64,000 nt of DNA from an uncultured Rhizobiaceae bacterium (lineage in GTDB: Bacteria; Pseudomonadota; Alphaproteobacteria; Rhizobiales; Rhizobiaceae): NCBI GenBank assembly GCA_947259295.1, contig CAMYMG010000079.1:1-64000 (forward strand), read 5' to 3'. Positions 28,843 to 38,041 of the stretch are shown here, one piece after another (positions within the stretch are counted from its first letter, which is position 1; each line of letters begins with the position of its first letter). The translations under genes were made by a program, and so were the position numbers. The notes under the pieces were generated by a model, which did not search any database, had not been told where the DNA came from, and was given only the letters and a program-made list of their open reading frames with translations.

Positions 28843-30378
28843 ATGGCTGAGGACGTTTCCTTCAAGGAAGTGCCGCATCGCGGCCTGATCACCCTTTCGG
28901 TGATGCTGGCGACGATCATGCAGGTGCTCGACACGACGATCGCGAACGTCGCGCTGCCGTCGATGACCGGCGATCTCGGCGCGTCGCGCGATACGATCAA
29001 CTGGGTCCTGACATCCTACATCGTGGCGGCCGCCATCATGACGCCGGTGACCGGCTGGCTCTCCGACAGGCTGGGCCGCAAGGAGGTCTTCCTCGGTTCG
29101 GTCGTCGGCTTCACGGTGACATCGATGGCCTGCGGCGTGTCGTGGAGCCTCGAAAGCATGGTGGCGTTTCGCCTGCTCCAGGGCCTGTTCGGCGCCGCCA
29201 TCGTGCCGCTCTCGCAGACGTTCCTCCTCGACATCAACCCGAAGGAGCGCCACGGCTCGGCGATGGCGATGTGGGGCGCCGGCATCATGGTCGGCCCGAT
29301 CATCGGCCCGACGCTCGGCGGCTGGCTGACCGAAAGCTACAACTGGCGCTGGGTCTTCTTCATCAACCTGCCGGTCGGCATCGTCGCCTTCCTCGGCTGC
29401 GCGGCCTACCTGCCGTCGATCGCGCGGCGCATCCGCGGCTTCGACTTCTTCGGCTTTGCCATGCTGTCGCTCGGCGTCGGCGCCCTGCAGCTGATGCTCG
29501 ATCGCGGCGGCGAGGTCGACTGGTTCTCGTCGATCGAGATCTGGATCGAGCTCGGCCTTGCGCTGACCGGCTTCTGGGTCTTCGTCGTCCACATCATGAC
29601 CTCGGGCAATCCGTTCATCGAGCCGAAGATCTTCCTCGACCGGAACTTCGCCACCGGTCTGGTCTTCATTTTCGTGGTCGGCATCATCCTGCTGGCAAGC
29701 CTCGCGCTGCTGCCGCCGATGCTGTCGCGCATCTTCGAATATCCGGTCATCACCACCGGTCTCGTGATGGCACCGCGCGGCGTCGGCACGATGATCTCCA
29801 TGCTGATCGTCGGCAGGCTCGTGCGCCTCGTCGACCCGCGAAAGCTGGTGGTGGCCGGGCTCATGCTGACAGCGCTCTCGCTCTACTACATGACCGACTT
29901 CACGCCGCAGATGGACAGTTCGCCCATCATCATCACCGGCGTCATCCAGGGGCTCGGCCTCGGCCTGGTCTTCGTGCCGCTGTCGACCGTCGCTTTCGCG
30001 ACGCTCGAGCCGCGCTTCCGCACCGACGCGGCGAGCCTCTTCAGTCTCGTGCGCAACATCGGCTCGTCGATCGGCATCTCGATCGTATCCGTGCTGCTGA
30101 CCCGCAACATCCAGGTCAATCACGCCGAGCTGTCGGCCGGCATGACGCCGTTCAACCCCAACCTGATCGGGGTATCGCCGATGGCTGCCGCGGGAGACCC
30201 GACCGCGTTGTCGCAGATCGACGGCATGGTCAACATCCAGTCGGCGATGATTTCCTACATCAACGACTTCAAGCTGATGATGATCATCACGCTCTGCGCC
30301 ATTCCGATGGCGCTCCTGTTGCGCAAGCCCGTCGCCGCGCCGGCGGCGGGTGCGCCGGCCGCCGCGCACATGGATTGA
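28843..30378 (+). CDS. DHA2-family MFS drug efflux permease (EmrB-like)
   Basis: Proton-driven inner-membrane exporter with 14 predicted helices, 511 residues. The DHA2 motifs are visible: LDTTIANVALPSM in helix 1, GWLSDRLGRKEVFLGS (motif A) after helix 2, and the helix 5 motif C region MWGAGIMVGPIIGPTLGGWL. The C terminus is a short Pro/Ala tail. With the EmrA-like adaptor and the MarR regulator it forms a classic emrRAB drug-resistance operon. The substrate range is unknown. Confidence 0.93.
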   Translation: MAEDVSFKEVPHRGLITLSVMLATIMQVLDTTIANVALPSMTGDLGASRDTINWVLTSYIVAAAIMTPVTGWLSDRLGRKEVFLGSVVGFTVTSMACGVSWSLESMVAFRLLQGLFGAAIVPLSQTFLLDINPKERHGSAMAMWGAGIMVGPIIGPTLGGWLTESYNWRWVFFINLPVGIVAFLGCAAYLPSIARRIRGFDFFGFAMLSLGVGALQLMLDRGGEVDWFSSIEIWIELGLALTGFWVFVVHIMTSGNPFIEPKIFLDRNFATGLVFIFVVGIILLASLALLPPMLSRIFEYPVITTGLVMAPRGVGTMISMLIVGRLVRLVDPRKLVVAGLMLTALSLYYMTDFTPQMDSSPIIITGVIQGLGLGLVFVPLSTVAFATLEPRFRTDAASLFSLVRNIGSSIGISIVSVLLTRNIQVNHAELSAGMTPFNPNLIGVSPMAAAGDPTALSQIDGMVNIQSAMISYINDFKLMMIITLCAIPMALLLRKPVAAPAAGAPAAAHMD

Positions 30379-30398
30379 ACAGAGCGGACTTGCTCCCG

Positions 30399-30503
30399 TC
30401 ACCCGGCGGGGAGAGGAAAGTCGATCCGGCGGTTGATGCCGATCGACTGGAGGAAGGTCTCGTCGTGACTGACCACAAGCAGCGCACCGTCGACGGCGCG
30501 CGA
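30399..30503 (-). pseudogene. C-terminal stub of an ABC-F ATPase
   Basis: The minus strand reads AVDGALLVVSHDETFLQSIG, then about 12 more residues and a TGA at 30399-30401. GALLVVSHDE.FL..IG is the H-loop region of the second ATPase domain of ABC-F proteins (ribosome-protection or translation factors such as Uup/EttA). Nothing upstream on the same strand resembles the rest: the frame runs into the 3' end of the tadG-like gene. Only about 35 residues survive, so this is a deletion scar. Confidence 0.65.
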
Positions 30504-30511
30504 CGCGACCC

Positions 30512-32467
30512 TTATCCGACTATGCGCAGGTTCGAAAGTTCGTCCGCGATCTCCTTGAACTTTTCCGCGAGATTTGACCCCGTCGCGTTCCAGTAGAGTT
30601 TGGCCGGCTTGGTAGGATCGGTCGCGTCCTTGCGGAAGCGCGATTCCGAGGCGCATTCCTTCAGGGCCTCGATCGCCTTGTTTTCTTCCGTGTTGCCGGT
30701 GCTGAGGTCGAGGGAGACCGTCATCATGAGTACATTGCCGCCCTTGGCGTTGTCGCAGACCTTTGTCATCTGCTCGTTCATGGCGTTGGTATAGTTGGTG
30801 CCCGAATAGTCGTACTTGCCGATCGCACCGCTGGTGCCCATGAACATGCGCGTCGTGCCGGTGCCGTTGTAGCCCTGGCCCGTATAGCCATAGGCGGCAT
30901 AGGTCGACTTGTTGCCTGCCGGATCGCTGTAGGGGGCCGAATAGGTGTTGGCGCCATCGGTCAGCACGATGATGACCTTGTCGTTGCCCTTTTCGGTCTC
31001 CGGACGTCCCTGCGTGAAAGGTTCGCCGCTCGAGATCGTCCGCCAGCCCCAGGCGGTGCCCTCGGGCACGTTGGTATAACCGTTCGACGCCATCCTATCG
31101 ATCGCCTGCTTGATAGAGCTGAGGCCCTCGGGGGTCGTGACGTCGGTCAGCGGCGTGATGGGGGTCGTCGTGCAGGCATAGTTCGGGCCGCTGCCCTGAG
31201 AACTGGTCGCGCCATAGGGGCGGACGTCGAAATATTTCTTCATGTTCTTCTGGCGGACGCTGCCTGAGCTGTTTTCCGTGCCGTCGTTCCACCAGTTGTT
31301 GGCAGCGTTGTAGTTGTTCTTCACCTCGCCGTCGACATCCCAGCGGTCGCCGGGCTCGTCGGGTGCAAACATCGGCACGAACATCGTTGCCGGGTCACCG
31401 AAGCCGATGCCGGTATTCGCCGTGCCGCCCTGCGCCGGCGCGTCGTTGACGTTGTAGGGATAGGGCCGCGCTTCGACGCATCCCTGCCAGGTCGCGTATG
31501 TAGAGATCGTCTCGTCGTAGTATCCGGTATCGCGCCAATGCCCACGCTTGCAGGTGTGGTTCTTGTGGTACTCCGTGCAGACGAATTCCTGCCCGGTCGT
31601 AACCCATTCGCGATCGCTGACATGGGTCATGTCCTGATAGAGCGAGAAGCGCGACAGGATGCTGTTTTCCCCGGCGCCCCAGCCGCTGCCCCGCTTGTAC
31701 CAAATGCCCGAGGTCCTCTCCGCCCGTTTCGTCGGGTCGTTGAGGACGGACCAGTTGAAATTCTCGTGGTGGATCGGCGAAAGGCCTTCGACGTCCATCC
31801 AGCTGGCGCTTGCGTATTCCGGCCCGACATTGACCGACGCCGCGAAGGGGACAAGCGAGAACTGCACCGGCATCGCCACCTGCTTGATCTGCGCCGCCTG
31901 CGTGGCGAGCGTATCGACGAGCTGCTTGGCCGCCGCCTTGAGCAGAGTCATGCGTTTCTGGCCCGAGCCCAAGCCGTACTGGTCCATGGAGGTGGAGTTG
32001 TCGAGAACCAGCGCAACTTCCAGCGTGTTCTTCAGACGCACCTCGCTCAACGCCGAAAAGCTGATCTCCGAACTGTCCTCGCTGTCCGAATCGGTGAGGA
32101 GAGCCGTGAAGGCGGGAAGAAAATACGGATGATATTTGAGCACGGCCTTGAGCTTCAGTGTGCCGCCGCCGAACTGGTTGTTGGGCAGTTGCACCGTCAG
32201 AGTCGTGTTGTCGGGATCGACCGTCCCGAGATTCGCCTCGAAGAAATCATTGGCGTAGGCGATCAGGGCGGCATCCGATGCGCCGGTCGCCACCTGCCTG
32301 GCCGTTGCAACGCCCGCAGCATCGAGGGCGTGCATCGTCACCTGCTTCTGCCGGTTCATTTCCGTGAAATCGACGGCGACCGCGATGCTGCCCATGATGG
32401 GAAGCATTGCGAAGCCCGTTATCATGGCGAAGTTGCCACGCCTGTCCTTAAAAAACTTCCTGATCAT
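30512..32467 (-). CDS. TadG-like pilus-associated protein with von Willebrand A domain (copy 1)
   Basis: The 651-residue protein begins with a TadE/TadG N terminus: MIRKFFKDRRGNFAM, then one helix (ITGFAMLPIMGSIAVAVDF) with the prepilin-like Glu in FTEMNRQ. The rest is exported. A vWA domain starts near 152 with MIDAS motif DNSTSM (156-161) and continues to the C terminus (VIIVLTDGANTY, then MMTVSLDLS). A Trp/Tyr/Cys-rich insertion of about 230 residues separates the MIDAS from the rest of the domain. ATG 32467 matches the start of the paralogue at 32655-34598. TadG proteins accompany Flp-pilus machinery, but no tad genes lie nearby. A terminator separates it from the paralogue upstream. Confidence 0.85.
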   Translation of the reverse strand: MIRKFFKDRRGNFAMITGFAMLPIMGSIAVAVDFTEMNRQKQVTMHALDAAGVATARQVATGASDAALIAYANDFFEANLGTVDPDNTTLTVQLPNNQFGGGTLKLKAVLKYHPYFLPAFTALLTDSDSEDSSEISFSALSEVRLKNTLEVALVLDNSTSMDQYGLGSGQKRMTLLKAAAKQLVDTLATQAAQIKQVAMPVQFSLVPFAASVNVGPEYASASWMDVEGLSPIHHENFNWSVLNDPTKRAERTSGIWYKRGSGWGAGENSILSRFSLYQDMTHVSDREWVTTGQEFVCTEYHKNHTCKRGHWRDTGYYDETISTYATWQGCVEARPYPYNVNDAPAQGGTANTGIGFGDPATMFVPMFAPDEPGDRWDVDGEVKNNYNAANNWWNDGTENSSGSVRQKNMKKYFDVRPYGATSSQGSGPNYACTTTPITPLTDVTTPEGLSSIKQAIDRMASNGYTNVPEGTAWGWRTISSGEPFTQGRPETEKGNDKVIIVLTDGANTYSAPYSDPAGNKSTYAAYGYTGQGYNGTGTTRMFMGTSGAIGKYDYSGTNYTNAMNEQMTKVCDNAKGGNVLMMTVSLDLSTGNTEENKAIEALKECASESRFRKDATDPTKPAKLYWNATGSNLAEKFKEIADELSNLRIVG

Positions 32468-32604
32468 CGACTGCGGCCCCCGCCGCGCCTGGCTGCGTAC
32501 TTTGATAGTGACATGGAACCCTGAACGCCCGATTTGAAAAAACATTCGATTGCCGCGCCGGTCGTTGAAGCGGCGCTAACCATCGGATTTCGACGATCGC
32601 CAAA

Positions 32605-32640
32605 ACAAAAGCGCCCCGCCGGCTGGCGAGGCGCTTTTGT
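32605..32640. terminator. Bidirectional-looking terminator between the two tadG-like genes
   Basis: ACAAAAGCGCC (32605 on) pairs with GGCGCTTTTGT (to 32640), with A- and T-runs on both sides. On the minus strand it stops transcription of the upstream paralogue (32655-34598), so the downstream copy probably has its own promoter in about 100 bp. Confidence 0.88.
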
Positions 32641-32654
32641 GAAGCCGGCTCGAC

Positions 32655-34598
32655 CTACCCGACGATGCGCAGGTTGGAGAGTTCGTCGGCGATTTCCTTG
32701 AATTTCTCCGCCAACGTCGCACCCGTCGCGTTCCAGTACAGCTTGGCCGGCTGGCCGTCGGGACCCTTGCGGAACCGGGAATCCGACGAGCAGGCCTTGA
32801 GCGCGTCGATCGCCTTCTTCTCCGAGCTGTTGGATTCGCTGAGATCGAGCGAAACCGTCATCACCAGCACGCCAGCGGTCTTTGCGTTCGAGCAGACCTT
32901 CTGCATCTGTTCGTCGAGTGCGGCCGTGTAGTTGGACGACGAGTAGTTCGTCTTGTTGATGGCGTTGCTGGTGCCCTTGAACAGGCGCGTCGTCGGTTCC
33001 GAGGTTGCGAACTTCTTGCCGACATAGCCGTAGGCGGCGTAGGTCGACTTGTTGCCGGCATCGTCGGTCGAGCCGAGGTCGCCATAGGTGTTGGCGCCGT
33101 CGGTCAATACGATGATGACCTTGTCGTTACCCTTCTCGTCATCGGGCCTGCCCTCGGTGAAAGGCTCGCCGCCGGAAACCACGCGCCACCCCCAGGCCGT
33201 GCCTTCGGGCACATTCGTATTGCCCGTCGGCTCCATCCGGTCGATGGCGTCGACAATCGCTTGCTTGCCCTCGAGCTTGGTGACGTCCTGCAGCGGCGTG
33301 ATCGGCGTGGTCGTGCAGGAATAGTTCGGCCCGGCGCCCGAACCGGCATTCGGCGAGCCGTACGGCTTCACCCGGAAATATTTGCGCATGTCAGACTGCC
33401 GGGCAGAGGCATTGGTGTCGGCCCAGTCGGTCCACCAGTTGTTGGAGTAGCCGAAATTGTCTGAGTTCAGATCGTCAACGCCGTCCCTGTTCAGGTCGAA
33501 CCAGAGGTGTCTGGCCTCGTCGGGGGCGAACATCGGTACGAAAAGCGTGGCAGGATTGGACGTCGTGGGTGTCGTGTCATCGTTGTTGTAGGGATAGGGG
33601 CGTGCTTCCACGCAGCCCTGCCATGACGCGAACTGGCTGGTCGTGTAGGTGTAGTCGTAGACCCAGTCATACTTCTGGCAGTTGCCGTTCCCTTTCCGTT
33701 TCACGCACTCGCGCTGTCCCGACCCGGGAATCTCCTCGCGACCGGACTCGGCGAGCATGTCGGCGTAAAGGCTGAACCTCGTCAGCGGCTGGTTTTCCGA
33801 GAGCCCCCATCCCGCGCCCCGCTTGTACCAGACGCCACCGACCTTCTGAGCATATTTGAGAGGGTCGTTTGCGGCCGTCATCTTCGACCAGTCGAAGTTT
33901 TCATGATGGATCGGCGAAATGCCGCTCGTATCCATCCATGACTTTTCATCGCTCTCCGGCGCGACGTTCACCGAGGCAGAGAACGGCACCACGCCGAACT
34001 GCACGGGCTTGGCCACCTGCTTCATCTGCGAGGCCTGTGCCGCGAGCGTATCGACCAGTTGCTTCGCGGCCGCCTTGAGCAGCGTGATACGCTTGTCGCC
34101 CGTACCCGATCCCAGGTAAGCCATCGAGCCGGAATTATCGAGCACGAGCGCCACTTCCAGCGTGTTCTTGAGCCGCACTTCGGACGTGACCGCAAAGTCG
34201 ACATTGGTATCGGACGACGATCTGCCGATCAGCATCGCCGCCACCGGCAGGAACATCGGCTTGTATTTCAGCGTCGCCGTGAGCTTCAGCGTGCCGCCCC
34301 CGGTATTGTTGCTCGGCAAGACGACGTTGAGTTGGGTGTTGGCCGGTTCCACCGTGCCCAGGTTGGCCTCGAAGAAGTCCTTGGCATAGGCGATGAGCTG
34401 CGTGTCGGTCGCGCCTTCGGTCACCCGGCGCGCAGTCGCAATGCCCGCGGCATCGAGCGCGCTCATCGTTGCCGCTCTCTGGCGCGTCAATTCGCTGTAG
34501 TCCACGGCAAGCGCCAGCGCGCCCATGATAGGCACAATCGCTACGCCGATGAGGACAGCAAAATTGCCTCGTCTATCCTGAAGGAACCGACGGATCAT
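32655..34598 (-). CDS. TadG-like pilus-associated protein with von Willebrand A domain (copy 2)
   Basis: A 647-residue paralogue of the next gene, with the same plan: MIRRFLQDRRGNFAV start, one helix, DNSGSM MIDAS (154-159), a large Trp/Tyr insertion and the final TDGANTY block. The last 28 residues (ending EKFKEIADELSNLRIVG) are almost identical in both. Its insertion also carries DLNRDGVDD (368-376), a perfect EF-hand/dockerin-type calcium loop absent from copy 1. ATG 34598 has AGGGG nine bases upstream; a GTG at 34619 is possible. Two Cys pairs in the insertion suggest disulfides, so the bulk should be periplasmic or extracellular. Confidence 0.85.
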   Translation of the reverse strand: MIRRFLQDRRGNFAVLIGVAIVPIMGALALAVDYSELTRQRAATMSALDAAGIATARRVTEGATDTQLIAYAKDFFEANLGTVEPANTQLNVVLPSNNTGGGTLKLTATLKYKPMFLPVAAMLIGRSSSDTNVDFAVTSEVRLKNTLEVALVLDNSGSMAYLGSGTGDKRITLLKAAAKQLVDTLAAQASQMKQVAKPVQFGVVPFSASVNVAPESDEKSWMDTSGISPIHHENFDWSKMTAANDPLKYAQKVGGVWYKRGAGWGLSENQPLTRFSLYADMLAESGREEIPGSGQRECVKRKGNGNCQKYDWVYDYTYTTSQFASWQGCVEARPYPYNNDDTTPTTSNPATLFVPMFAPDEARHLWFDLNRDGVDDLNSDNFGYSNNWWTDWADTNASARQSDMRKYFRVKPYGSPNAGSGAGPNYSCTTTPITPLQDVTKLEGKQAIVDAIDRMEPTGNTNVPEGTAWGWRVVSGGEPFTEGRPDDEKGNDKVIIVLTDGANTYGDLGSTDDAGNKSTYAAYGYVGKKFATSEPTTRLFKGTSNAINKTNYSSSNYTAALDEQMQKVCSNAKTAGVLVMTVSLDLSESNSSEKKAIDALKACSSDSRFRKGPDGQPAKLYWNATGATLAEKFKEIADELSNLRIVG

Positions 34599-34733
34599 TG
34601 GTTTGAACCCCTGCTTCACCCAATATTGAGCGAGCAGTTTCTCACAAATCCCTAAAATACCGGTTCGATTATCCGATAAAAATACGATGGAAACTTCAGG
34701 CGCGCTTAACCATGCACGGCAGCCGCTAGATCA

Positions 34734-35930
34734 TCAGCCGCCCAGGGGACCGTGGCCGTCGTCCTTGACGCGGCGCGGCGGAGACAGCCTGTCACCGCAC
34801 ATCAGATCGATGCCCATGTCGATCAGGCTCACGGCGTCCTCGTCGCTTCCCACATCGGTCGCGATGATCTCGATCCCGGCGTCGGCGATCATCGCGATGA
34901 GGTCGGCACCCGGAGCCGCGCCCTTGGCCGTACCCCGGTCGAGCAGCCTTGCCGCGGGCATCTTGATGAGGCGGCAACGCGCCTGCTTGATATTGGAAAG
35001 GCTTTCGGGCGTTCCGTCCCAACCCTCGACCGCGAGGCCGACATCGAGTCCCGTGATGACTTCGAGAGGCGCAAGAGAATCGGCGGATTCGGCCACCGTG
35101 GCGGGCAGCGACAGTACGATGGCCCGGGCGAGGGCGGGATGCAGGCGGAAAATGTCGAGCACCGCGGCAAATTCCAGCCCGTCATGCAGCAGCGCCTCGG
35201 ATATGGCGACATGCAGCGGGATCCTGTCATTGATGTCTGCCGGGCGTTTGCGCGCGGCCTCGCTAGCCGTCACGATCATAAGCCGCTCGAACGCGGCCTG
35301 GTCGAAATCGGCGAGGGTGTGCGGCATGCGCCTGATGTCCACCGCCTTTCCGTCCTCGGGCTGGACATGGAGATGGACTTCGAAGCCCCCCGCTGCCCCT
35401 CTGCCTGCGGCAATGATCGGCTGCAGCGCAAGGTCGGCCGCCTCGCTCGACACGGCCCGGCGCAGGGCGATCTCGACACCCGGCTGGTCGAGGGTGTCGG
35501 ATGGCTCGTCCGTCGACTTGCGCGCCTGCTTGCCCTTTTTGGCAGCGGCCGACGGCACGGAAGCACTTTCCTCATTGTGCTTGTCTTTTGCGGACCCATG
35601 GCCGGCCGCAAGCGCCTCGAGCTTGCGCGAGACGGTGGCGCTGACCTCGCCGAGCACGGCCGCGTCGCGGTCGCACCGCGCGGTAAGATCCTTGATCGCC
35701 GAGTCCATGGAGCGTGACAGGCGGCCGAGCTCGTCCCAGACGTCGTTCGCCCGGTTGATGGCGCGGTAGGACAGGAAGGTTGCCGCGACGGCCAGGAGCA
35801 AAGTGGCCAGTGCGGTGATCAGTACCAGTTCGTTTACCGGCAGGCCGCGCGCGATGGCGAGCTGCAGCAGCAACGTGACGACCGCACAAAAGACCGCCGT
35901 GCCACCGATTACCAACAAAATTCGCTGCAT
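34734..35930 (-). CDS. Membrane protein with degenerate EAL domain
   Basis: The 398-residue protein has two N-terminal helices (about 4-25 and 36-55), a coiled stretch (60-110), a charged linker, and an EAL-like domain from about 151. The fold landmarks remain (LRRAV, LQPIIAA, FEVHLHVQPEDG), but the catalytic set is gone. EAL reads EVH, the N-x-S Asn region reads HVAIS, DDFG reads VEGW, and the late Glu of E-G-V-E reads TDV; the Lys of KMP survives. It should not hydrolyse c-di-GMP but might bind it or a partner. It lies 135 bp upstream of the vWA genes on the same strand and diverges from the HAD gene. Confidence 0.72.
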   Translation of the reverse strand: MQRILLVIGGTAVFCAVVTLLLQLAIARGLPVNELVLITALATLLLAVAATFLSYRAINRANDVWDELGRLSRSMDSAIKDLTARCDRDAAVLGEVSATVSRKLEALAAGHGSAKDKHNEESASVPSAAAKKGKQARKSTDEPSDTLDQPGVEIALRRAVSSEAADLALQPIIAAGRGAAGGFEVHLHVQPEDGKAVDIRRMPHTLADFDQAAFERLMIVTASEAARKRPADINDRIPLHVAISEALLHDGLEFAAVLDIFRLHPALARAIVLSLPATVAESADSLAPLEVITGLDVGLAVEGWDGTPESLSNIKQARCRLIKMPAARLLDRGTAKGAAPGADLIAMIADAGIEIIATDVGSDEDAVSLIDMGIDLMCGDRLSPPRRVKDDGHGPLGG

Positions 35931-36105
35931 TGAACCAGTTCGTCCCCATCCCGGCTCGAAAGCCCCCGGCCAAGGTAGCCTACTTCCCGGGCACGTGCGC
36001 CTGTTTTCGTGCCGGGGGGCGAGCCAAAATCTGGTGACAGGGTGAAGCGCTTCGGTTAATCCCGTGCCACCCTGCATCGATGTCGCATTGCGAGAAAGTC
36101 CCTTG

Positions 36106-36966
36106 ATGGCGAGAGTGCCCGAAACGATCACGTCGCTCGACCAGATCAGCGGCCGCTACGAGGCAATCCTGTGCGATGTGTGGGGCGTGCTCCATAACGG
36201 CATCACCCATTCGGCTTCGGCTGCGGAAGCGCTCTCGCACGCCCGCGGCAAGGGGTTGCCTGTGGTGCTGGTGACCAACGCGCCGCGTCCTCGGGATGGC
36301 GTCGTCGCGCAGATCGAGGCGATCGGCGTTCCTGACGATGCTTGGGACAGGGTGGTCACCTCCGGCGACGTGACGCGCAATCTCATCAGCGAGGGGCCCC
36401 GCCGCATATTCCATCTGGGGCCGGATCGGGACCACAGCCTCTATGACGGGCTCGACGTCGAACTGGTCGAGGAGTTCGAGGCGTCGGCGGTGGTCTGCAC
36501 GGGCCTGTTCGATGACGAACTCGAGACGCCGGACGACTATTCGGAGATGCTTCGGCGCCTGCGCGCGCGCAATCTGCCCTTCATCTGCGCCAACCCCGAC
36601 ATCGTCGTGGAGCGCGGCGACCGCCTGATATGGTGCGCGGGAGCCCTGGCGCGCGATTATGCGTTGCTCGGAGGCAGCACCCGGATCGCCGGCAAGCCGC
36701 ACGCGCCGATCTACGAGGCGGCCCTCAAGGCGGCCGCCGAGGAACTCGGCGCGGAACTCGACCGGAGCGAGGTGCTGGCCATCGGCGACGGCATGCTAAC
36801 CGACATCAAGGGCGCGTCCGACAACGGCTTCGACGCGCTCTACATTTCGGGCGGTATCCACGCCGCCGAATATGGCGATCACGACGAGCCCGATCCGGAA
36901 CGGCTGGCAGCCTTCCTGGAAGGACACGGCTTCTCGCCCGTCGCGGTCATGCCGAAGCTCCGTTAA
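36106..36966 (+). CDS. HAD-superfamily hydrolase, TIGR01459 (NagD/PLP-phosphatase-like)
   Basis: The 286-residue protein has HAD motif I as LCDVWGVLHNG (Asp nucleophile with DVWG, typical of the TIGR01459 group), motif II VLVTNAPR, motif III GKPHAPIYEAAL and motif IV AIGDGMLTDIKGA. It has a C2 cap and resembles 4-nitrophenylphosphatase/NagD enzymes; the true substrate is unknown. ATG 36106 is preceded by GAGAAAG and gives the family start (ETITSLDQISGRYEAIL). It sits 6 bp before ribF, so the two are cotranscribed. Confidence 0.87.
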   Translation: MARVPETITSLDQISGRYEAILCDVWGVLHNGITHSASAAEALSHARGKGLPVVLVTNAPRPRDGVVAQIEAIGVPDDAWDRVVTSGDVTRNLISEGPRRIFHLGPDRDHSLYDGLDVELVEEFEASAVVCTGLFDDELETPDDYSEMLRRLRARNLPFICANPDIVVERGDRLIWCAGALARDYALLGGSTRIAGKPHAPIYEAALKAAAEELGAELDRSEVLAIGDGMLTDIKGASDNGFDALYISGGIHAAEYGDHDEPDPERLAAFLEGHGFSPVAVMPKLR

Positions 36967-36972
36967 GGCACC

Positions 36973-37965
36973 ATGGACCAGGCCATCCATCGCGTGAGCG
37001 GCGCCGGCCGGATCGACGATGCCCTGCGCGGCGGCGTCGTTGCGATCGGCAATTTCGACGGCGTGCACCGCGGGCATCTGGCGGTGCTGGAACGCGCTCT
37101 CTCGGAGGCGAATGAGCGCGCGGTCCCGGCCCTGGTGCTGACCTTTGAGCCGCACCCGCGCATGGTCTTTCGTCCGGATACGCCGATGTTCATCCTGACG
37201 CCGCCGCCGATGAAGGCAAGGCTGCTGTCGGAACTCGGATTCAGCGCCGTCGTCGAGCAACCCTTCTCAAGGGTTTTCGCGGAACTCTCGGCCGAAGCCT
37301 TCGTGACCGAGGTGCTGCAGGACCGGCTCGGCATATCGCACGCCGTCACCGGCTTCGACTTCCATTTCGGCAAGAACAGGCAGGGCGGGCCCGCCTTTCT
37401 CATGGAGGCCGGGGAGCGCCACGGCTTCGGCGTGACGCTGGTCGACGCCTTCCGGGACGAGAGCACCGAAATCGTTTCGTCGAGCCGGATCCGCGGCCTG
37501 CTCGAGGCAGGCGAGGTGGCGGAGGCCGCCGGCCTGCTCGGATACCGTTACACGGTCGAGGCCGAGATCGTGGCCGGCCAAAAACTCGGCCGGACGCTGG
37601 GTTTTCCGACCGCCAACATGGTGCTGCCGGAAAGCATCGCGCTGAAGCACGGCATCTATGCCGTGCGCTTTCGCAGGGCCGACGGCACACTGCACGATGG
37701 CGTCGCGAGTTTCGGGCGCAGGCCGACTGTCACCGAGGACGGCGCGCCGCTGCTGGAGAGTTACCTTTTCGACTTCTCGGGCGACCTCTATGGCGAGCGC
37801 TGCTCGGTGTCGTTCTTCGGTTTCCTGCGCGGCGAGCAGAAATTCGACGGGCTGGATCCCCTTGTCGCCCAGATGAAGCGTGACGAAGAGGAAGCGCGGG
37901 CGCTGCTTTCTGCACCCGTTCCGCTCTCCGCCCTTGACCTCGCCGTGGCGTTCCGCGAGGCATAG
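36973..37965 (+). CDS. ribF: Bifunctional riboflavin kinase/FAD synthetase
   Basis: RibF phosphorylates riboflavin to FMN and adenylates FMN to FAD. The 330-residue protein has the N-terminal adenylyltransferase site GNFDGVHRGHLAVL (HxGH-like) with the SSRIRGLLEAG motif, and the C-terminal kinase domain (GRTLGFPTANM, then the DGVASFGRRPT block and ESYLFDF). Length is usual. It follows the HAD phosphatase by 6 bp; a flavin-linked phosphatase role for that neighbour is conceivable but unsupported. Confidence 0.95.
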   Translation: MDQAIHRVSGAGRIDDALRGGVVAIGNFDGVHRGHLAVLERALSEANERAVPALVLTFEPHPRMVFRPDTPMFILTPPPMKARLLSELGFSAVVEQPFSRVFAELSAEAFVTEVLQDRLGISHAVTGFDFHFGKNRQGGPAFLMEAGERHGFGVTLVDAFRDESTEIVSSSRIRGLLEAGEVAEAAGLLGYRYTVEAEIVAGQKLGRTLGFPTANMVLPESIALKHGIYAVRFRRADGTLHDGVASFGRRPTVTEDGAPLLESYLFDFSGDLYGERCSVSFFGFLRGEQKFDGLDPLVAQMKRDEEEARALLSAPVPLSALDLAVAFREA

Positions 37966-38041
37966 ACGGACCGCAGGCCTGGTTCGTCCTTAATTCAAAC
38001 TTTACGCAATCGGTCGACAAACGTGGCAGACCTCCAGCACC

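Noticed and set aside
27508..30402. 964-codon open frame on the minus strand
   Set aside because: It lies antisense to the marR-emrA-emrB operon and has the His/Arg/Asp-rich composition expected of a GC-rich shadow frame; no domain is visible.
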